A DNA stretch of 64,000 nucleotides from Pseudovibrio sp. Ad37 (GCF_001623075.1 NZ_LMCF01000022.1:38206-102205); one strand, 5' to 3'. Shown: positions 42,667 to 52,636, counted from the stretch's first letter. Notes: generated by a model not told the origin, from the letters alone. Program-made: numbers and translations.

Positions 42667-44202
42667 CTAAAACAAGCTGCCTTGTGCGTCTGGATCAACC
42701 ACACTTTTCTTCTTTCTCGGAGCGGGTTTAGCCTGCTTTGCTTTCGTCTGAGCCACGTGTTCCTCTAAGTTCTTTGGAGGAGAAGTTGGCTTCGCAGTAG
42801 CCTCCACGACAGGTTCTGACACCGGCTTTACTGCTCGTGGTGGTGTTGGTGTTACACCACCTCCATCAGCCACAGCTCCAACAGTACCGCCCTTCATCTC
42901 CAGCTTCAGGGCTTGCCCTGCCTGAACCTCTTGAGCGCCGGCCAGTGGAACATCATTCTCATCACGCACCACAGCGTAACCACGTTCGATCACTCGTTCA
43001 TAGCTTAGTGATCCTAAAAGTCCGGCAGAGTTGGTGAGACGTAAACGCTGTCGATGCACCTGGTTGGAAAATGCTGCAATGGCTCGACCTTTCAAGACCT
43101 GCAGCCGCTCGCGGCCTTGCGCAACTTGCCGTTCGAGTGTGATTGGACGCAATCCGGAAGAAACTGCTGTCAAAGAGTTCCGGTGGATTTGCGTGTTCAT
43201 CTTCAGGCCGTGCTCAAGACGACCTGCCACCATATCAAAGCGCTGGCGTGGAAGAGCGAGAAGGTCTCGTGGAGCAGGAAGTGCAGCACTTGCCGCCCGC
43301 AGTTCTGTTCGGCGCGTTTGGATCAAGCGTAACAGACCCGTTGAAAGACGGCGAGATAAATCATCTACCTGAGCCGTCATCTCAGCCTTTACCGGAACTG
43401 CAAACTCAGCCGCACCAGTTGGTGTTGGTGCGCGCACATCGGCGGCCAAATCAATCAGTGTCCAATCTGTCTCGTGGCCAACAGCTGAAATCAGTGGGAT
43501 TTGAGAGTCTGCTGCCGCACGAACCACAGCTTCATCATTAAAGCCCCAGAGGTCTTCAATCGAGCCACCACCACGCGCAACGATCAGAACGTCAGGGCGT
43601 GGGATCGCTCCGTTTGCCTCAAGTGCGTTAAAACCACGAATACCAGCAGCAACTTCGGAGCCGCAGCTCTCACCCTGAACGCGAACTGGCCAAACCAAAA
43701 CATGCAGAGGAAAACGGTCACTGATGCGGTGCAAAATATCGCGAATAACCGCGCCAGTTGGGGACGTAACAACACCAATCACGCGTGGCATACGTGGTAA
43801 GGCAACCTTGCGCTCTTCTGCAAACAAACCTTCTGCCGCCAGTTTGCGCTTGCGTTCTTCCAGCAGTGCCATCAACGCTCCAGCGCCAGCTGGTTCAAGG
43901 CTATCAATCACCATCTGGTACTTGGATTGCCCGGGAAAGGTGGTGATTTTACCCGTTGCAATGACTTCAAGACCTTGCTCTGGCTGAACTTTGAGCCGTG
44001 AAGCATTACCACGCCAGATAATGCCGGAAAGCACGGACTTGTCGTCTTTTACATCAAGATAGATATGCCCTGAAGCTGGTTTGCTCACACGACCCAACTC
44101 GCCCCGCACACGGATATAACCAAACTTGTCCTCAAGCTCGCGTTTGATATCACCGGAAATCTCGGAGACGGTATATTCAGCAATGTTGGAGCGCTCAGAC
44201 AA
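42667..44202 (-). CDS. xseA: Exodeoxyribonuclease VII large subunit
   Basis: About 511 residues. The N-terminal OB fold ([28 protein letters not shown] in two parts; [11 protein letters not shown]) is followed by the catalytic core ([66 protein letters not shown]) and a C-terminal coiled region. The last 80 residues are Pro/Lys-rich ([10 protein letters not shown] to the end) and look disordered. It degrades single-stranded DNA with XseB. TTG 44202 fits the family start ([15 protein letters not shown]); TTG 44271 is the longest option. The ribosome binding site is weak, so the start is uncertain. Confidence 0.9.
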   Translation of the reverse strand: MSERSNIAEYTVSEISGDIKRELEDKFGYIRVRGELGRVSKPASGHIYLDVKDDKSVLSGIIWRGNASRLKVQPEQGLEVIATGKITTFPGQSKYQMVIDSLEPAGAGALMALLEERKRKLAAEGLFAEERKVALPRMPRVIGVVTSPTGAVIRDILHRISDRFPLHVLVWPVRVQGESCGSEVAAGIRGFNALEANGAIPRPDVLIVARGGGSIEDLWGFNDEAVVRAAADSQIPLISAVGHETDWTLIDLAADVRAPTPTGAAEFAVPVKAEMTAQVDDLSRRLSTGLLRLIQTRRTELRAASAALPAPRDLLALPRQRFDMVAGRLEHGLKMNTQIHRNSLTAVSSGLRPITLERQVAQGRERLQVLKGRAIAAFSNQVHRQRLRLTNSAGLLGSLSYERVIERGYAVVRDENDVPLAGAQEVQAGQALKLEMKGGTVGAVADGGGVTPTPPRAVKPVSEPVVEATAKPTSPPKNLEEHVAQTKAKQAKPAPRKKKSVVDPDAQGSLF

Positions 44203-44377
44203 TGTCAGACTTCTTTCATATGCGGCAAAAAGTAAACCATTCTCTCTTAGTGTAGCCCGCGACAATTGCAAAGGGGAACCGTGAGAAGCGCTTCCACCTG
44301 TTGAGACATTGAGTTCTCACCAGCAAATCTTTAAGCGCAAAGTGGCATCTGCCGTGTGCTTGGCATATGGTGCCCCC

Positions 44378-45127
44378 ATGTCCCGCTATGAGTTTCGCAT
44401 GCAACGCTTATTTGTCGATCAAGATCTCCGCGCAGGCCTTCAATTGGAGGCAGACCGCGCACAGGCCAACTACCTTCTGAATGTCCTTCGCATGAAGGAG
44501 GGAGGCGATGTGCTCGTCTTCAACGGCAAGCATGGAGAGTGGCGGGCTCAGATACTGCCGACGGGGCGTAAGTCCTGTCAGCTGATTGTGACTGAGCAGC
44601 TGCGTGAGCAGACACCAATGCCAGACTTGGACTATCTGTTTGCACCGCTGAAACTGGCGCGTCTGGATTACATGGTTCAAAAGGCCGTGGAGATGGGAGC
44701 AGGGCGCTTACGCCCGGTGCTCACCCAGTTCACCCAAAACCCAAAGGTGAAGCTGGAGCGCATGGAATCCAATGCGCTTGAAGCCTGTGAACAGTGCGGC
44801 GTGCTTTCAATCCCCTCCGTATTGGAGCCGCAGCAACTTAAGAAACTTCTTTCTGCGTGGGAGCAAGAAGAAGGTGATCGTCAGATTATCTTCTGTGACG
44901 AAGGCCATGGGACGCACAATCCGTTGGAGGCACTGAAAGATGTTCCTAAAGGACCTCTGGCCGTATTAATCGGCCCGGAAGGCGGTTTCTCTGAGGAAGA
45001 GCGTGCGCTTTTGCATAGCAAACCATTTGTACATGCTATCCCGCTTGGCCCACGGATTTTAAGAGCAGACACAGCTGCCGTCGCGGCTTTGGCCGTTGTT
45101 CAGGCAAAATTGGGAGATTGGTTCTAA
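44378..45127 (+). CDS. rsmE: 16S rRNA (uracil-1498-N3)-methyltransferase
   Basis: About 249 residues. SPOUT-fold methyltransferase with a PUA-like N-terminus ([31 protein letters not shown]) and the SAM knot [15 protein letters not shown] and [16 protein letters not shown]. It methylates U1498 of 16S rRNA. I chose ATG 44378 on family length; the longer frame begins at 44309. Divergent from xseA. Confidence 0.92.
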   Translation: MSRYEFRMQRLFVDQDLRAGLQLEADRAQANYLLNVLRMKEGGDVLVFNGKHGEWRAQILPTGRKSCQLIVTEQLREQTPMPDLDYLFAPLKLARLDYMVQKAVEMGAGRLRPVLTQFTQNPKVKLERMESNALEACEQCGVLSIPSVLEPQQLKKLLSAWEQEEGDRQIIFCDEGHGTHNPLEALKDVPKGPLAVLIGPEGGFSEEERALLHSKPFVHAIPLGPRILRADTAAVAALAVVQAKLGDWF

Positions 45128-45150
45128 GGTACCTCTAAATGGAGGCCTGA

Positions 45151-46986
45151 ATGGACCTGAACAACAAGACTGCTAACGCTGAAAAGCAGCCCCAAAAAGA
45201 GAGCTCAAAAAAGAAAGACCGCAAGAGATGGCGCCTGTCCATCTCCGCCGTCTTCAGCATTGGTGCGGCGATGCTGCTGGCCTTAATTGGCGGTTCCATG
45301 CTCCTTTATGTATCTGATGCCACAAACCGTCAGACAACCGTCATTATGCGCGAAACTGGGGCTCTCATTGTCGAACGTGGTCTTGAGGTTGTTGAAGATT
45401 TCTTCCGTAACGAAGAACGGATGGGGCTGCTGGCAGCTGAAGTCTTGTCAGACCCACTGATCTACAACGCGCCTGTTGCTTTGCGTGAGCAGTTGATTTC
45501 CATCCTGTCCCGCCAGACCAACATTAAGCGGATTTCCTACACCTTCCCGACGGGGCGTCAGATTTCAGTACAGCTGGATCATGCGGACCAACCGGTTCAG
45601 CAAGCGATGGTCATGCCTCCTAATGAACAGGATATGGAAGTTGGCAATCATCGCTGGGCTCCGCCGTATTATGATGAGGGCATAGGCGAAACGTTTATGC
45701 AGTTTGCCGTCTACATTAGAAATCCAGTCGACAATACAATCTCTAAACTCACGTTGGATTATCCAATATCTCTACTCGGTCAACTGATGGCTCGTATCAA
45801 ATGGCGGGCTTCTCAGATTCCGTTTATCCTTTATGGGCGAGATCAAGTGTTGGCGAGCTCAGAACAAGCGTTTCTGAGCTTCAAGCCGAGCAAGGCAAAG
45901 CCGATCCCATTAATCTCAGATCTGCAGGACACACCTCTGAGCAATATCTGGTCCGAAAATGCCAATCGCAGGTCTCTCAACACCAATTATAAAGCCCACA
46001 TCGACACAACCACCCATGGCACCTATCTGTATCTTTATGACGACCTGAGAAACGGAAATCGGTTCCCTATAATCATCGGAAGCTATGTATTAGCGTCTGA
46101 GTTCAGTGTTCCGTTCGAGAACTTGCACAAAATCTTTGTTGCAGCCACTGCTTTTCTGGCTGTCGGTGTGCTTCTTATGTTTTTGATTGGTCGAAGACTT
46201 GCAGGACCATTTGTGGCTCTTGGAACGCAAGCAAATGCAATCAGAAAATTGAACATGGAAGGGTTGAATGCATTACCTAGGTCGCGTCTTAAAGAGGTGG
46301 ATCAGGCAAACCAGGCTTTTAACTCAGCAGCTGTAGCCCTCAGCGCCTTCTCAAGATATGTACCAAAAGACCTTGTAAGAGTGTTGTTAGAGCGAGAGTT
46401 CGAAGGCCTCAACAGCACCGAGCTGCGTGAAATGACAATCCTTTTCTCTGACATAGCCGGGTTCACAGGCGTTGCCTCCAAGCTGACAGCGGAGGAAACT
46501 ACGTCCTTACTTAATACCCATTTTCAGGAGCTTGCGGATTGCATCAGCCAAACCCATGGAACCATCGATAAATACATCGGTGATGGATGCATGGCATTTT
46601 GGGGTGCACCGGAAACTATGGAAAACCACGCGCAATCAGCCATTGATGCGGTACGCCTCATTGCGCAAAGGTTGGAGACAGAGCTTGAAAGCGAAGAAGG
46701 GGCGATTGAGAAGCCGCGATTGCGCATTGGCGTTCACACAGGAACGGTGGTTGTCGGCAACATCGGCGCGATTGAGCGGATGAACTATACTGTGGTCGGA
46801 GATGCCGTGAATGTGGCCGCGCGCCTTCAGGAGCTTGGAAAGAAGGTTGATCCGGAGGCCAGAGTGATCGCCCTTGCCAGCAACGCGACTGTGGACCATC
46901 TCAGTGATAAATCTCATACGAACCATTTGGGAGACTATCAGTTGCGTGGGCGTGAGGAGGCAGTTGATGTCTACCGGATTGTTTAG
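45151..46986 (+). CDS. Membrane class III adenylate/guanylate cyclase
   Basis: 611 residues. Lys-rich cytoplasmic tip, transmembrane helix at about 30-52, a large periplasmic sensor domain (about 55-325), second helix at about 328-348, HAMP-like linker, and a cyclase domain from about residue 420. Catalytic features: TILFSDIAGF and IGDGCMAFWG (metal aspartates), KYIGDG lysine, YTVVGDAVNVAARLQEL (Asp, Asn and Arg). Lys plus Asp at the base-recognition sites favours ATP as substrate, giving cAMP. It starts 24 nt after rsmE. Confidence 0.9.
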   Translation: MDLNNKTANAEKQPQKESSKKKDRKRWRLSISAVFSIGAAMLLALIGGSMLLYVSDATNRQTTVIMRETGALIVERGLEVVEDFFRNEERMGLLAAEVLSDPLIYNAPVALREQLISILSRQTNIKRISYTFPTGRQISVQLDHADQPVQQAMVMPPNEQDMEVGNHRWAPPYYDEGIGETFMQFAVYIRNPVDNTISKLTLDYPISLLGQLMARIKWRASQIPFILYGRDQVLASSEQAFLSFKPSKAKPIPLISDLQDTPLSNIWSENANRRSLNTNYKAHIDTTTHGTYLYLYDDLRNGNRFPIIIGSYVLASEFSVPFENLHKIFVAATAFLAVGVLLMFLIGRRLAGPFVALGTQANAIRKLNMEGLNALPRSRLKEVDQANQAFNSAAVALSAFSRYVPKDLVRVLLEREFEGLNSTELREMTILFSDIAGFTGVASKLTAEETTSLLNTHFQELADCISQTHGTIDKYIGDGCMAFWGAPETMENHAQSAIDAVRLIAQRLETELESEEGAIEKPRLRIGVHTGTVVVGNIGAIERMNYTVVGDAVNVAARLQELGKKVDPEARVIALASNATVDHLSDKSHTNHLGDYQLRGREEAVDVYRIV

Positions 46987-47132
46987 TGCGGGTACCACTA
47001 TTGAACCCAGTTCAATCAAATTTCGTCTCTTAGACATAATAATTGCAGAATACTACATCCAAAATTAGGGAACTGACGTTACGTCTGTTGAGTGATTAAA
47101 TAGCCGTGAGAAGCTTACGAGGGGAAAACCTC

Positions 47133-47951
47133 ATGTTACGAAACCCCAATAACAATATGTTTTCCCTTATGGAAATGTTCAGCCAAAATTATGCAAAAGC
47201 CTATAGGGACTATTGCGAAACCAGCCACGGCTTAATGCCCTTTATGCAGACAGAGAGAACGCCCTCTGGAAAGTCGGGAACAACATCTGCTGGTGTAGCC
47301 GAGTTTCCATACATGAATTGGGCTGATCCGTCTAAGTGGCAAGGGATGACCGGGTTGCCACAACAGGCAATGCTCTCTCAAATCATGAGCATGTTCTCAG
47401 GTGATAAGAACATCAGTGCAGCCATGCAACGTCATCTCAACCGCAAAGATGCCATGAATGTCGAAAGCTGGATGGAGTTGATGCCGATTCTGTTGATGCT
47501 ATCCTACGGCAACATGCTGAAGAATTATCTGGCAGGGCCGCAGCGCACTATGATGGAGGCCTACTTGCAAGGCTTCGCAAAAGGGTGTCCAGAGTTACAT
47601 CAGGACACGGATGCTGCTCGTAACCCAATCTTGGATGCACAGGAAGCTCTCTGGTCGCAGATGATGCCCTTAGAAAATCCGATGCTCGAATTTTGGACAA
47701 ATGCTCTGCAGGGCACAAGCTCAGCTTCAGGTGACCAAAATGAGGCACCAGAAGAATCTAAAGCGCAAAACACGCGAGCCAAGAAGTCATCATCTCCGGA
47801 AAATGGATCAGGTCCTCGGGCCCACCAATCTAATGTGAAGGAATCGCCTGTATCATCCTTGTCCGGAGGTTTGGCAGCAATGCAACAAGCCCAGGGCGAA
47901 GCTTGGCAGCAATATTGCAACGTTTTTTGGCCAACTCGCTCACATAGGTAA
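47133..47951 (+). CDS. Unrecognised protein, Met/Gln-rich
   Basis: About 272 residues from ATG 47133, preceded by GAGGGGAAAACCTC. I do not recognise the family. Visible features: an unusual abundance of Met (MFSLMEMFSQNYAKAYRDY; ELMPILLMLSYGNMLKNYL), amphipathic helices in the first 200 residues, a hydrophilic Ser/Lys/Glu-rich linker (about 200-240), and a final helix QAQGEAWQQYCNVFWP. The mix of helices with a low-complexity linker recalls phasin-like or polyhydroxyalkanoate-associated proteins, but that is only a resemblance. No signal peptide. Confidence 0.6.
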   Translation: MLRNPNNNMFSLMEMFSQNYAKAYRDYCETSHGLMPFMQTERTPSGKSGTTSAGVAEFPYMNWADPSKWQGMTGLPQQAMLSQIMSMFSGDKNISAAMQRHLNRKDAMNVESWMELMPILLMLSYGNMLKNYLAGPQRTMMEAYLQGFAKGCPELHQDTDAARNPILDAQEALWSQMMPLENPMLEFWTNALQGTSSASGDQNEAPEESKAQNTRAKKSSSPENGSGPRAHQSNVKESPVSSLSGGLAAMQQAQGEAWQQYCNVFWPTRSHR

Positions 47952-48380
47952 CAATTTATCACATATACCTGAGGATAACTTTTTGTGATAAAGATCACGA
48001 ATTGAGGAAGTTGTTTACTGCAATTTCCTCCGTTTCCGTTCAGGCCGAGAGTTCAGAACTAGCCTGATCGTCCAAGCTAACAAAAAATTACATGAATTAA
48101 TCTAGCATAACTCTCTATCCTAGAGAGAATTACTAGATATTTTTTATATCGTAACTCCAGATTGATTGTTCTCTTTCGGTTTTTATTTTGACTATTGGAT
48201 TCTTTCGAGAGTCTAATCGAATATAAGAGCAAGTTTGATTATATTAATTATTGTTATGAGTCACTCTAAGCTCCCTAAGAGAGGGAAAAGACTGCGATAA
48301 TAAAGTATTATATTCCAACTCTCGGTTTTCTTTCCACCAGTTTGCTGTATATTCATATCAAATTGTTATGGATTGGGGAC
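47952..48380. other. AT-rich 429-nt intergenic region upstream of LysR gene, possible sRNA locus
   Basis: Contains a CRP-like palindrome (47984-47999), a GAGGAA/TTCCTC hairpin (about 48003-48028) that exposes a TTTCCTCC anti-ribosome-binding-site motif, and a CTCTCTA/TAGAGAG hairpin (48111-48127) followed about 10 nt later by a run of six T. In Rhizobiales the AbcR small RNAs lie next to a LysR gene of this kind, so an sRNA here is possible. I see no canonical terminator. Confidence 0.35.
47984..47999. promoter_or_regulatory. CRP-like palindrome
   Basis: TGTGATAAAGATCACG matches TGTGA-N6-TCACA at 9 of 10 defined positions. It lies about 30 nt after the hypothetical gene and 380 nt before the LysR gene, so its target transcript is not obvious. 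A class III cyclase is encoded 1 kb upstream. Confidence 0.4.
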
Positions 48381-49259
48381 ATGACAGCACTATTAGACTT
48401 AGATTCTCTGCGAACTCTGGTAATGATTGCGGATACTGGGAGCTTCACACGAGCAGCAGAAGAACTTGATAAAACGCAATCAGCGATTTCCATGCAAATG
48501 CGTCGCATGGAAGATAAGCTTGAGCGCACGGTCTTCCGGAGAGAAGGGCGGCACTCAAAACTGACAGAGGATGGTGAGCTATTGTTGCGCCATGCCCGTC
48601 AGATGCTGCGTTTGAATGACGAGACTTTAGCTATGTTCTCGGAGCGTGAAGTGACCGGTAAGGTTCGTCTTGGTCTTGCGGAAGGCATTGACGAAACCAG
48701 AACTGCAAAGATCATTTTCGAGTTCTCTAAGAACAATCCAAAAGCTGAAGCATCCATCGTCTGCGCACCGGCAGCAGATCTTCGTAAGGCTTTGGGAGAA
48801 GGCAAACTGGATCTTGCCATCATCGGCAGCCTTGCAGACGAAGCTGAAGCTGGTGAGGGGAGTGTTCTTTCCAGCGAGCGTCTCGTCTGGGCAGCTGGTA
48901 GCAATTTCAAACTTGCCAGTGAAAGAGAACTGCCATTGGCTGTTGGCTTGGAACAATGTCGAATTCGAAAAGCAGCTGTTGAAGCGCTTGAGGATGACGA
49001 ACGCGCATTCCGTATCCAATACAGTTCAAGCAACCCAGGTCTTGTTGAAATGACAGCAGCAAGCGGTATGGCGATCACAATTCAGCCGCGCTCATCTCTT
49101 GTTGCATCTGATGCTGGGCTGCTGGAACTGGAAGGCCTGCCGCAGCTACCAAACTACGTGGTCAAGCTGGTTCGCGGTAAGGAAAGCCATTTCAAAGCAG
49201 CAAACGCTTTGAGTGATTATCTGGCGAAGTCCTTTGAGAAAACCGCAGCCTCTGCCTGA
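48381..49259 (+). CDS. LysR-family regulator, VtlR/LsrB-like (first of two)
   Basis: About 292 residues from ATG 48381. HTH: DSLRTLVMIADTGSFTRAAEEL, then KTQSAISMQMRRMEDKLERTVF. The KTQSA-SMQM-R/K-hE segment is shared with the second LysR gene at 49914 and with VtlR/LsrB-type regulators of Rhizobiales. The effector domain follows (VRLGLAEGIDETRTAKIIFEF). It converges with a DUF1127 gene across a bidirectional terminator. Confidence 0.87.
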   Translation: MTALLDLDSLRTLVMIADTGSFTRAAEELDKTQSAISMQMRRMEDKLERTVFRREGRHSKLTEDGELLLRHARQMLRLNDETLAMFSEREVTGKVRLGLAEGIDETRTAKIIFEFSKNNPKAEASIVCAPAADLRKALGEGKLDLAIIGSLADEAEAGEGSVLSSERLVWAAGSNFKLASERELPLAVGLEQCRIRKAAVEALEDDERAFRIQYSSSNPGLVEMTAASGMAITIQPRSSLVASDAGLLELEGLPQLPNYVVKLVRGKESHFKAANALSDYLAKSFEKTAASA

Positions 49260-49297
49260 GTGGCTTGCTAAGAATATGTTCCGTTTATTGGAAAAGA

Positions 49298-49326
49298 AAA
49301 AGGGCCTGCGCAATGCAGGCCCTTTT
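49298..49326. terminator. Bidirectional terminator
   Basis: AAAAGGGCCTGC (49298-49309) and GCAGGCCCTTTT (49315-49326) form a perfect 12-bp stem with A-tract and T-tract on either side, suited to end both the LysR gene and the convergent DUF1127 gene. Confidence 0.88.
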
Positions 49327-49395
49327 CATATGTGGGTGATGAATTTTTGGCGGTTCAATTAGGGGTAGAGCCGCCAATTGAGGCTCCCACAAAAA

Positions 49396-49719
49396 TTATG
49401 CGCGCTGGCGGCGCTTTTCCATTTCGGCGCAGCGGCGTTCACTGGCGCGAATACGCAGATGCCAACTTGGGTCTTTGCCATCACCTGCAGAAAGCGCGCT
49501 GAAAACGTCATCACGGGTAATGCCGATGTCGTCCAGCATACGGTCTTCCAAGCGTGCAAGCTCAACCATTGCGCGACGATCCTGGTAGTGTTTCCAGAGC
49601 TTTAGAGGCAAAGCTGTCAGCAGGTGCAACGTGTGAGCCAACGTCAGTGGTTCAAAGGTGCCTGAATTAGCGCGATTTGGGTTGCGATATTCAGAAGGGG
49701 TAGGGAATGCAAGCGTCAT
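49396..49719 (-). CDS. DUF1127 small protein
   Basis: About 107 residues from ATG 49719, preceded by GGGAGAGTAATACC. The DUF1127 motif RAMVELARLEDRMLDDIGITRDDV is recognisable over two stretches near residues 45-70, with basic N- and C-terminal flanks (ERRCAEMEKRRQRA). DUF1127 proteins of Rhizobiales are short, Arg-rich, and in Brucella and Agrobacterium are controlled by VtlR. Here the gene sits between two VtlR-like LysR genes and is divergent from the second. Confidence 0.88.
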   Translation of the reverse strand: MTLAFPTPSEYRNPNRANSGTFEPLTLAHTLHLLTALPLKLWKHYQDRRAMVELARLEDRMLDDIGITRDDVFSALSAGDGKDPSWHLRIRASERRCAEMEKRRQRA

Positions 49720-49913
49720 GGTATTACTCTCCCGTTTGGATAGGCTGCTCTGGCCATCCATTGGAACTGGTATAGGGGGTTAAAAAAAGAGGGAACGGTG
49801 TCGTTCGATGCGTCAAATATCACCGAAAAGTTGTAGACAAACAAGAGAATGTTTTCGATTGAAATCCATTCAAGATCGTGATTGATTGATCATCGTTAAA
49901 TGGGAGGGAGCCC

Positions 49914-50813
49914 ATGCCTTATTCGATCGATGTTGATCAATTGAGAACATTTCTGGCCGTCGCAGAATTGGGAAGTTTTACCAAGGCTGGCGATGCCGTA
50001 CATAAAACTCAGTCCGCTGTTTCCATGCAAATGAAGAAGCTTGAAGAGCGTATCGGACAACCAATATTTGTGAAAGACGGACGTAACTCTAGGATAACAG
50101 AACACGGAAGACGTCTTGTCGAATATGCGCGGCGCATGGTTGCTTTAAATGATGAAACGCTCTCTGCGTTTCATGAACCTGAGATCGCCGGGCGAATCCG
50201 GTTAGGTTTACCTGATGACTACGCAGAACGACTGTTGCCACAAGTACTTGCAGCATTTAATCGGCTGAACCCTTGCATCAATTTGGATGTGGAATGTTCC
50301 AGCTCTAACGAAATTGGGCGACGAATCCAAAAGGGTGACCTGGATGTGGGAATCGTCACAAGCGGTGACTGTACCAGTGTGCCGGGACAGATTGTGCGCC
50401 GTGAGCCTCTTCAATGGATTGGCTCTCGTGAGCATATCGTCCATGACCAGCGCCCATTGCGCCTTGCGGTTGGTCCAACAACTTGCTCATGGAGACAGGC
50501 AGGCGTTGCTGCGCTTGATCATCTGAACGTTCAGCATCAGGTGGTTTATACCAGCGCCAGCGCCGCAGCTCTTGCTGGTGCTGTGAATGCCGGACTGGCC
50601 ATCGCGATCCTGCCAGCCAGTGCGTTGCGTCAGGGACAGCGTATTCTTGGAGAAAAAGAAGGCCTGCCACCACTGCCACCTTGCGACATCACCATCATCA
50701 GATCTCAAATGGCAATTGAGCCGGTTCATGATGCGCTTTGCCATCACATCGTGGCGTCCATTGGTAACGTCACGATGGAGTATAACGGAATGGAAACAGA
50801 AGCCGCTGAATAA
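49914..50813 (+). CDS. LysR-family regulator, VtlR/LsrB-like (second of two)
   Basis: 299 residues. HTH: VDQLRTFLAVAELGSFTKAG, then KTQSAVSMQMKKLEERIGQPIF, followed by IRLGLPDDYAERLLPQVLAAF and a standard effector domain. It shares the HTH pattern and the DGRNSR/EGRHSK wing with the LysR gene at 48381 and is probably a paralogue. Divergent from the DUF1127 gene, the arrangement expected of regulator and target. ATG 49914 follows GGGAGGGAGCCC. Confidence 0.88.
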   Translation: MPYSIDVDQLRTFLAVAELGSFTKAGDAVHKTQSAVSMQMKKLEERIGQPIFVKDGRNSRITEHGRRLVEYARRMVALNDETLSAFHEPEIAGRIRLGLPDDYAERLLPQVLAAFNRLNPCINLDVECSSSNEIGRRIQKGDLDVGIVTSGDCTSVPGQIVRREPLQWIGSREHIVHDQRPLRLAVGPTTCSWRQAGVAALDHLNVQHQVVYTSASAAALAGAVNAGLAIAILPASALRQGQRILGEKEGLPPLPPCDITIIRSQMAIEPVHDALCHHIVASIGNVTMEYNGMETEAAE

Positions 50814-50837
50814 GCGACTTCTCTACTGAAGTGCTTT

Positions 50838-50872
50838 AAGTCCGGTGGTTCAACACCCCGGGCTTATTTTTT
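50838..50872 (+). terminator. Terminator of the second LysR gene
   Basis: AAGTCCGG and CCGGGCTT pair (one G-T wobble) around a GTGGTT...AACACC inner stem, followed by ATTTTTT. The T-run overlaps the stop codon of the convergent EamA gene. Confidence 0.75.
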
Positions 50873-51802
50873 GGCAGAACGACTGAGCACGATCCAGTTC
50901 CCACCCAAAGCAAACAACAAGCCAAGAATGGATGTTGCAGTCCAGGTGTAACCTTCCATCGCGGTGGAAACGCCAAGCGCCACAATCGGGAACATCACTG
51001 TCGCATAGCCTGCGCGTGCAGAACCGATCCGGCCGAGCAATGTCAGATAAGCCCCAAAGGCAACGATGGAACCGATGACCACCATATAAAGGAAGCTCCA
51101 GATAAACTCCGGCGTAAACGGAACCTCAAAGCTGGCACCTTGTAGCAGGCCGTTCACACCAAGAAGGACAGTGCCGTACACCATACCCCATGCACTGGCT
51201 GAGATAACCGAGATCTTTTTGGCAGTCGCACGTGCAGAAACGATGTTGCCAAAACAGAAGCTTAAGGTCCCCAAAGCACATAGACCAAGCCCACCCAACG
51301 CTGCGATGTTCCAGGTACTGCCTGCAATCTCTTGATAAAACATCAGACAAATACCCGAGAAACCAAGAACAGCCCCAACCACAAGCGCACGGCTTACCTT
51401 CTGTTTGAACAGAACGAAGCCAAGTACGATGTTGAACACGGATGCAAGCGAAAACACCACCGACAGCAAACCTGATGGCAGCTCTCGTGAGCCATGATAA
51501 AACAAAAGGAAGTTGGTTGAAAACAGCAGCAGACCAAGCCCTGCAAAGCTCAGGTGAGCCCGCAGCGGAAAGGCCATCTTATGGCCACCAAAGATGGCCC
51601 AGCCCCACATTAAGACTGTTGCAAACAGAAACCGCCAGAAAAGTGCAATCTCAGGGGTAATGACCGCCTGCAACTTCAAGGCGTACCAGCTGAAACCCCA
51701 CGCAAATACGGTTGTGCCATAAAGGGCGAGATCGAACATACTAAGTGCTTGAGGCTTTTGAGAAATAGCAATGCCTGCATCAACGTCGCTAGCACTTGTC
51801 AT
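50864..51802 (-). CDS. EamA/DMT-family transporter
   Basis: About 312 residues from ATG 51802 (AGGA 8 nt upstream). Ten predicted transmembrane helices in two EamA repeats (LALYGTTVFAWGFSWYALKLQ to the first QKVSRALVVGAVLGFSGICL, second repeat ending TATSILGLLFALGGNWIVLS). DMT proteins export metabolites or amino acids. The substrate is unknown. Monocistronic and convergent with the LysR gene. Confidence 0.88.
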   Translation of the reverse strand: MTSASDVDAGIAISQKPQALSMFDLALYGTTVFAWGFSWYALKLQAVITPEIALFWRFLFATVLMWGWAIFGGHKMAFPLRAHLSFAGLGLLLFSTNFLLFYHGSRELPSGLLSVVFSLASVFNIVLGFVLFKQKVSRALVVGAVLGFSGICLMFYQEIAGSTWNIAALGGLGLCALGTLSFCFGNIVSARATAKKISVISASAWGMVYGTVLLGVNGLLQGASFEVPFTPEFIWSFLYMVVIGSIVAFGAYLTLLGRIGSARAGYATVMFPIVALGVSTAMEGYTWTATSILGLLFALGGNWIVLSRSAKK

Positions 51803-51927
51803 GAAATATTCCTGCCAATTCAAAGTGTTCCAAGCAACTTCCTGCATGAAATCGCGAGATGAAACAAATGAATAAACGTCATCTATTCATTTGAAAAGCG
51901 AATGATTTAGAGGTCTATAGGTCAGTA

Positions 51928-52551
51928 TTAGAGATTAAAGATGCCCCATTTCGGGCTGTAGCCATCTCTCAGGATCGCAATGATCTGCGGCGGCGTAATA
52001 AGAGTAACGTCCTCGGGTAACTTTCGGTCAGCCGCCGTATATCCCTCAAAGCTCCAGCTCCACCATTTACGGTTCCTCAGAGCATAAAACCTGTCGCCAC
52101 AATGAACCACAGTACCTTCCGGCCAATCCTCGTGCGGATTGATCTGCGGAAGGGAAACAGGCGATTTCTTGTGCCCGCACCGTTGGGAATGCAAAACCAG
52201 ATCCATTTCGTCAGAACTTGGCGGCACCTCTAATCCTTCGCAGCATTTCCAATGCTCAGCAAAGCGCCGTGCATCCTCTTTGCGGCAAAAGAAACAAGGC
52301 CGATGGCCTGCTGCCAGCGCAGTCACCTCGTCAAAGAAGAAGAGTTCCGTATAAAACTTGCCCCAGACATCGCGGTGCCAGTCTTTATAGGTGGTAGAGC
52401 AACACAGCCACCTGCGAGAGGCATGCGTTCGGCCAGTCAGTTTCTGCGTCTCTGGATCATGAATGCGGCCACCACGATTGCCCATGAACATGCCACGGGC
52501 AGGGACAGCACACAGCTCACCATTGGGAGCAACACGGTTTTGCAAAGGCAT
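51928..52551 (-). CDS. Conserved hypothetical protein with Cys/His clusters
   Basis: About 207 residues from ATG 52551; GTG 52602 is the longer option, and neither has a good ribosome binding site. Visible: RGMFMGNRGGRIHDPETQKL, RRWLCCSTTYKDWHRDVWG, GHRPCFFCRKEDARRFAEHW (CxxC with His), HSQRCGHKKSP. The CFFC motif and scattered Cys/His suggest a structural zinc site, somewhat like the Ada metal-binding domain. I know no assigned function. Monocistronic, downstream of nothing related. Confidence 0.7.
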   Translation of the reverse strand: MPLQNRVAPNGELCAVPARGMFMGNRGGRIHDPETQKLTGRTHASRRWLCCSTTYKDWHRDVWGKFYTELFFFDEVTALAAGHRPCFFCRKEDARRFAEHWKCCEGLEVPPSSDEMDLVLHSQRCGHKKSPVSLPQINPHEDWPEGTVVHCGDRFYALRNRKWWSWSFEGYTAADRKLPEDVTLITPPQIIAILRDGYSPKWGIFNL

Positions 52552-52636
52552 AACAACAAGCTCATGTAAATAGAGAGCAGCTTTTGGCACACGAAAGAGC
52601 ACAGCGCTGCAATAAGGAAAGATGACTGGAGCTAGG

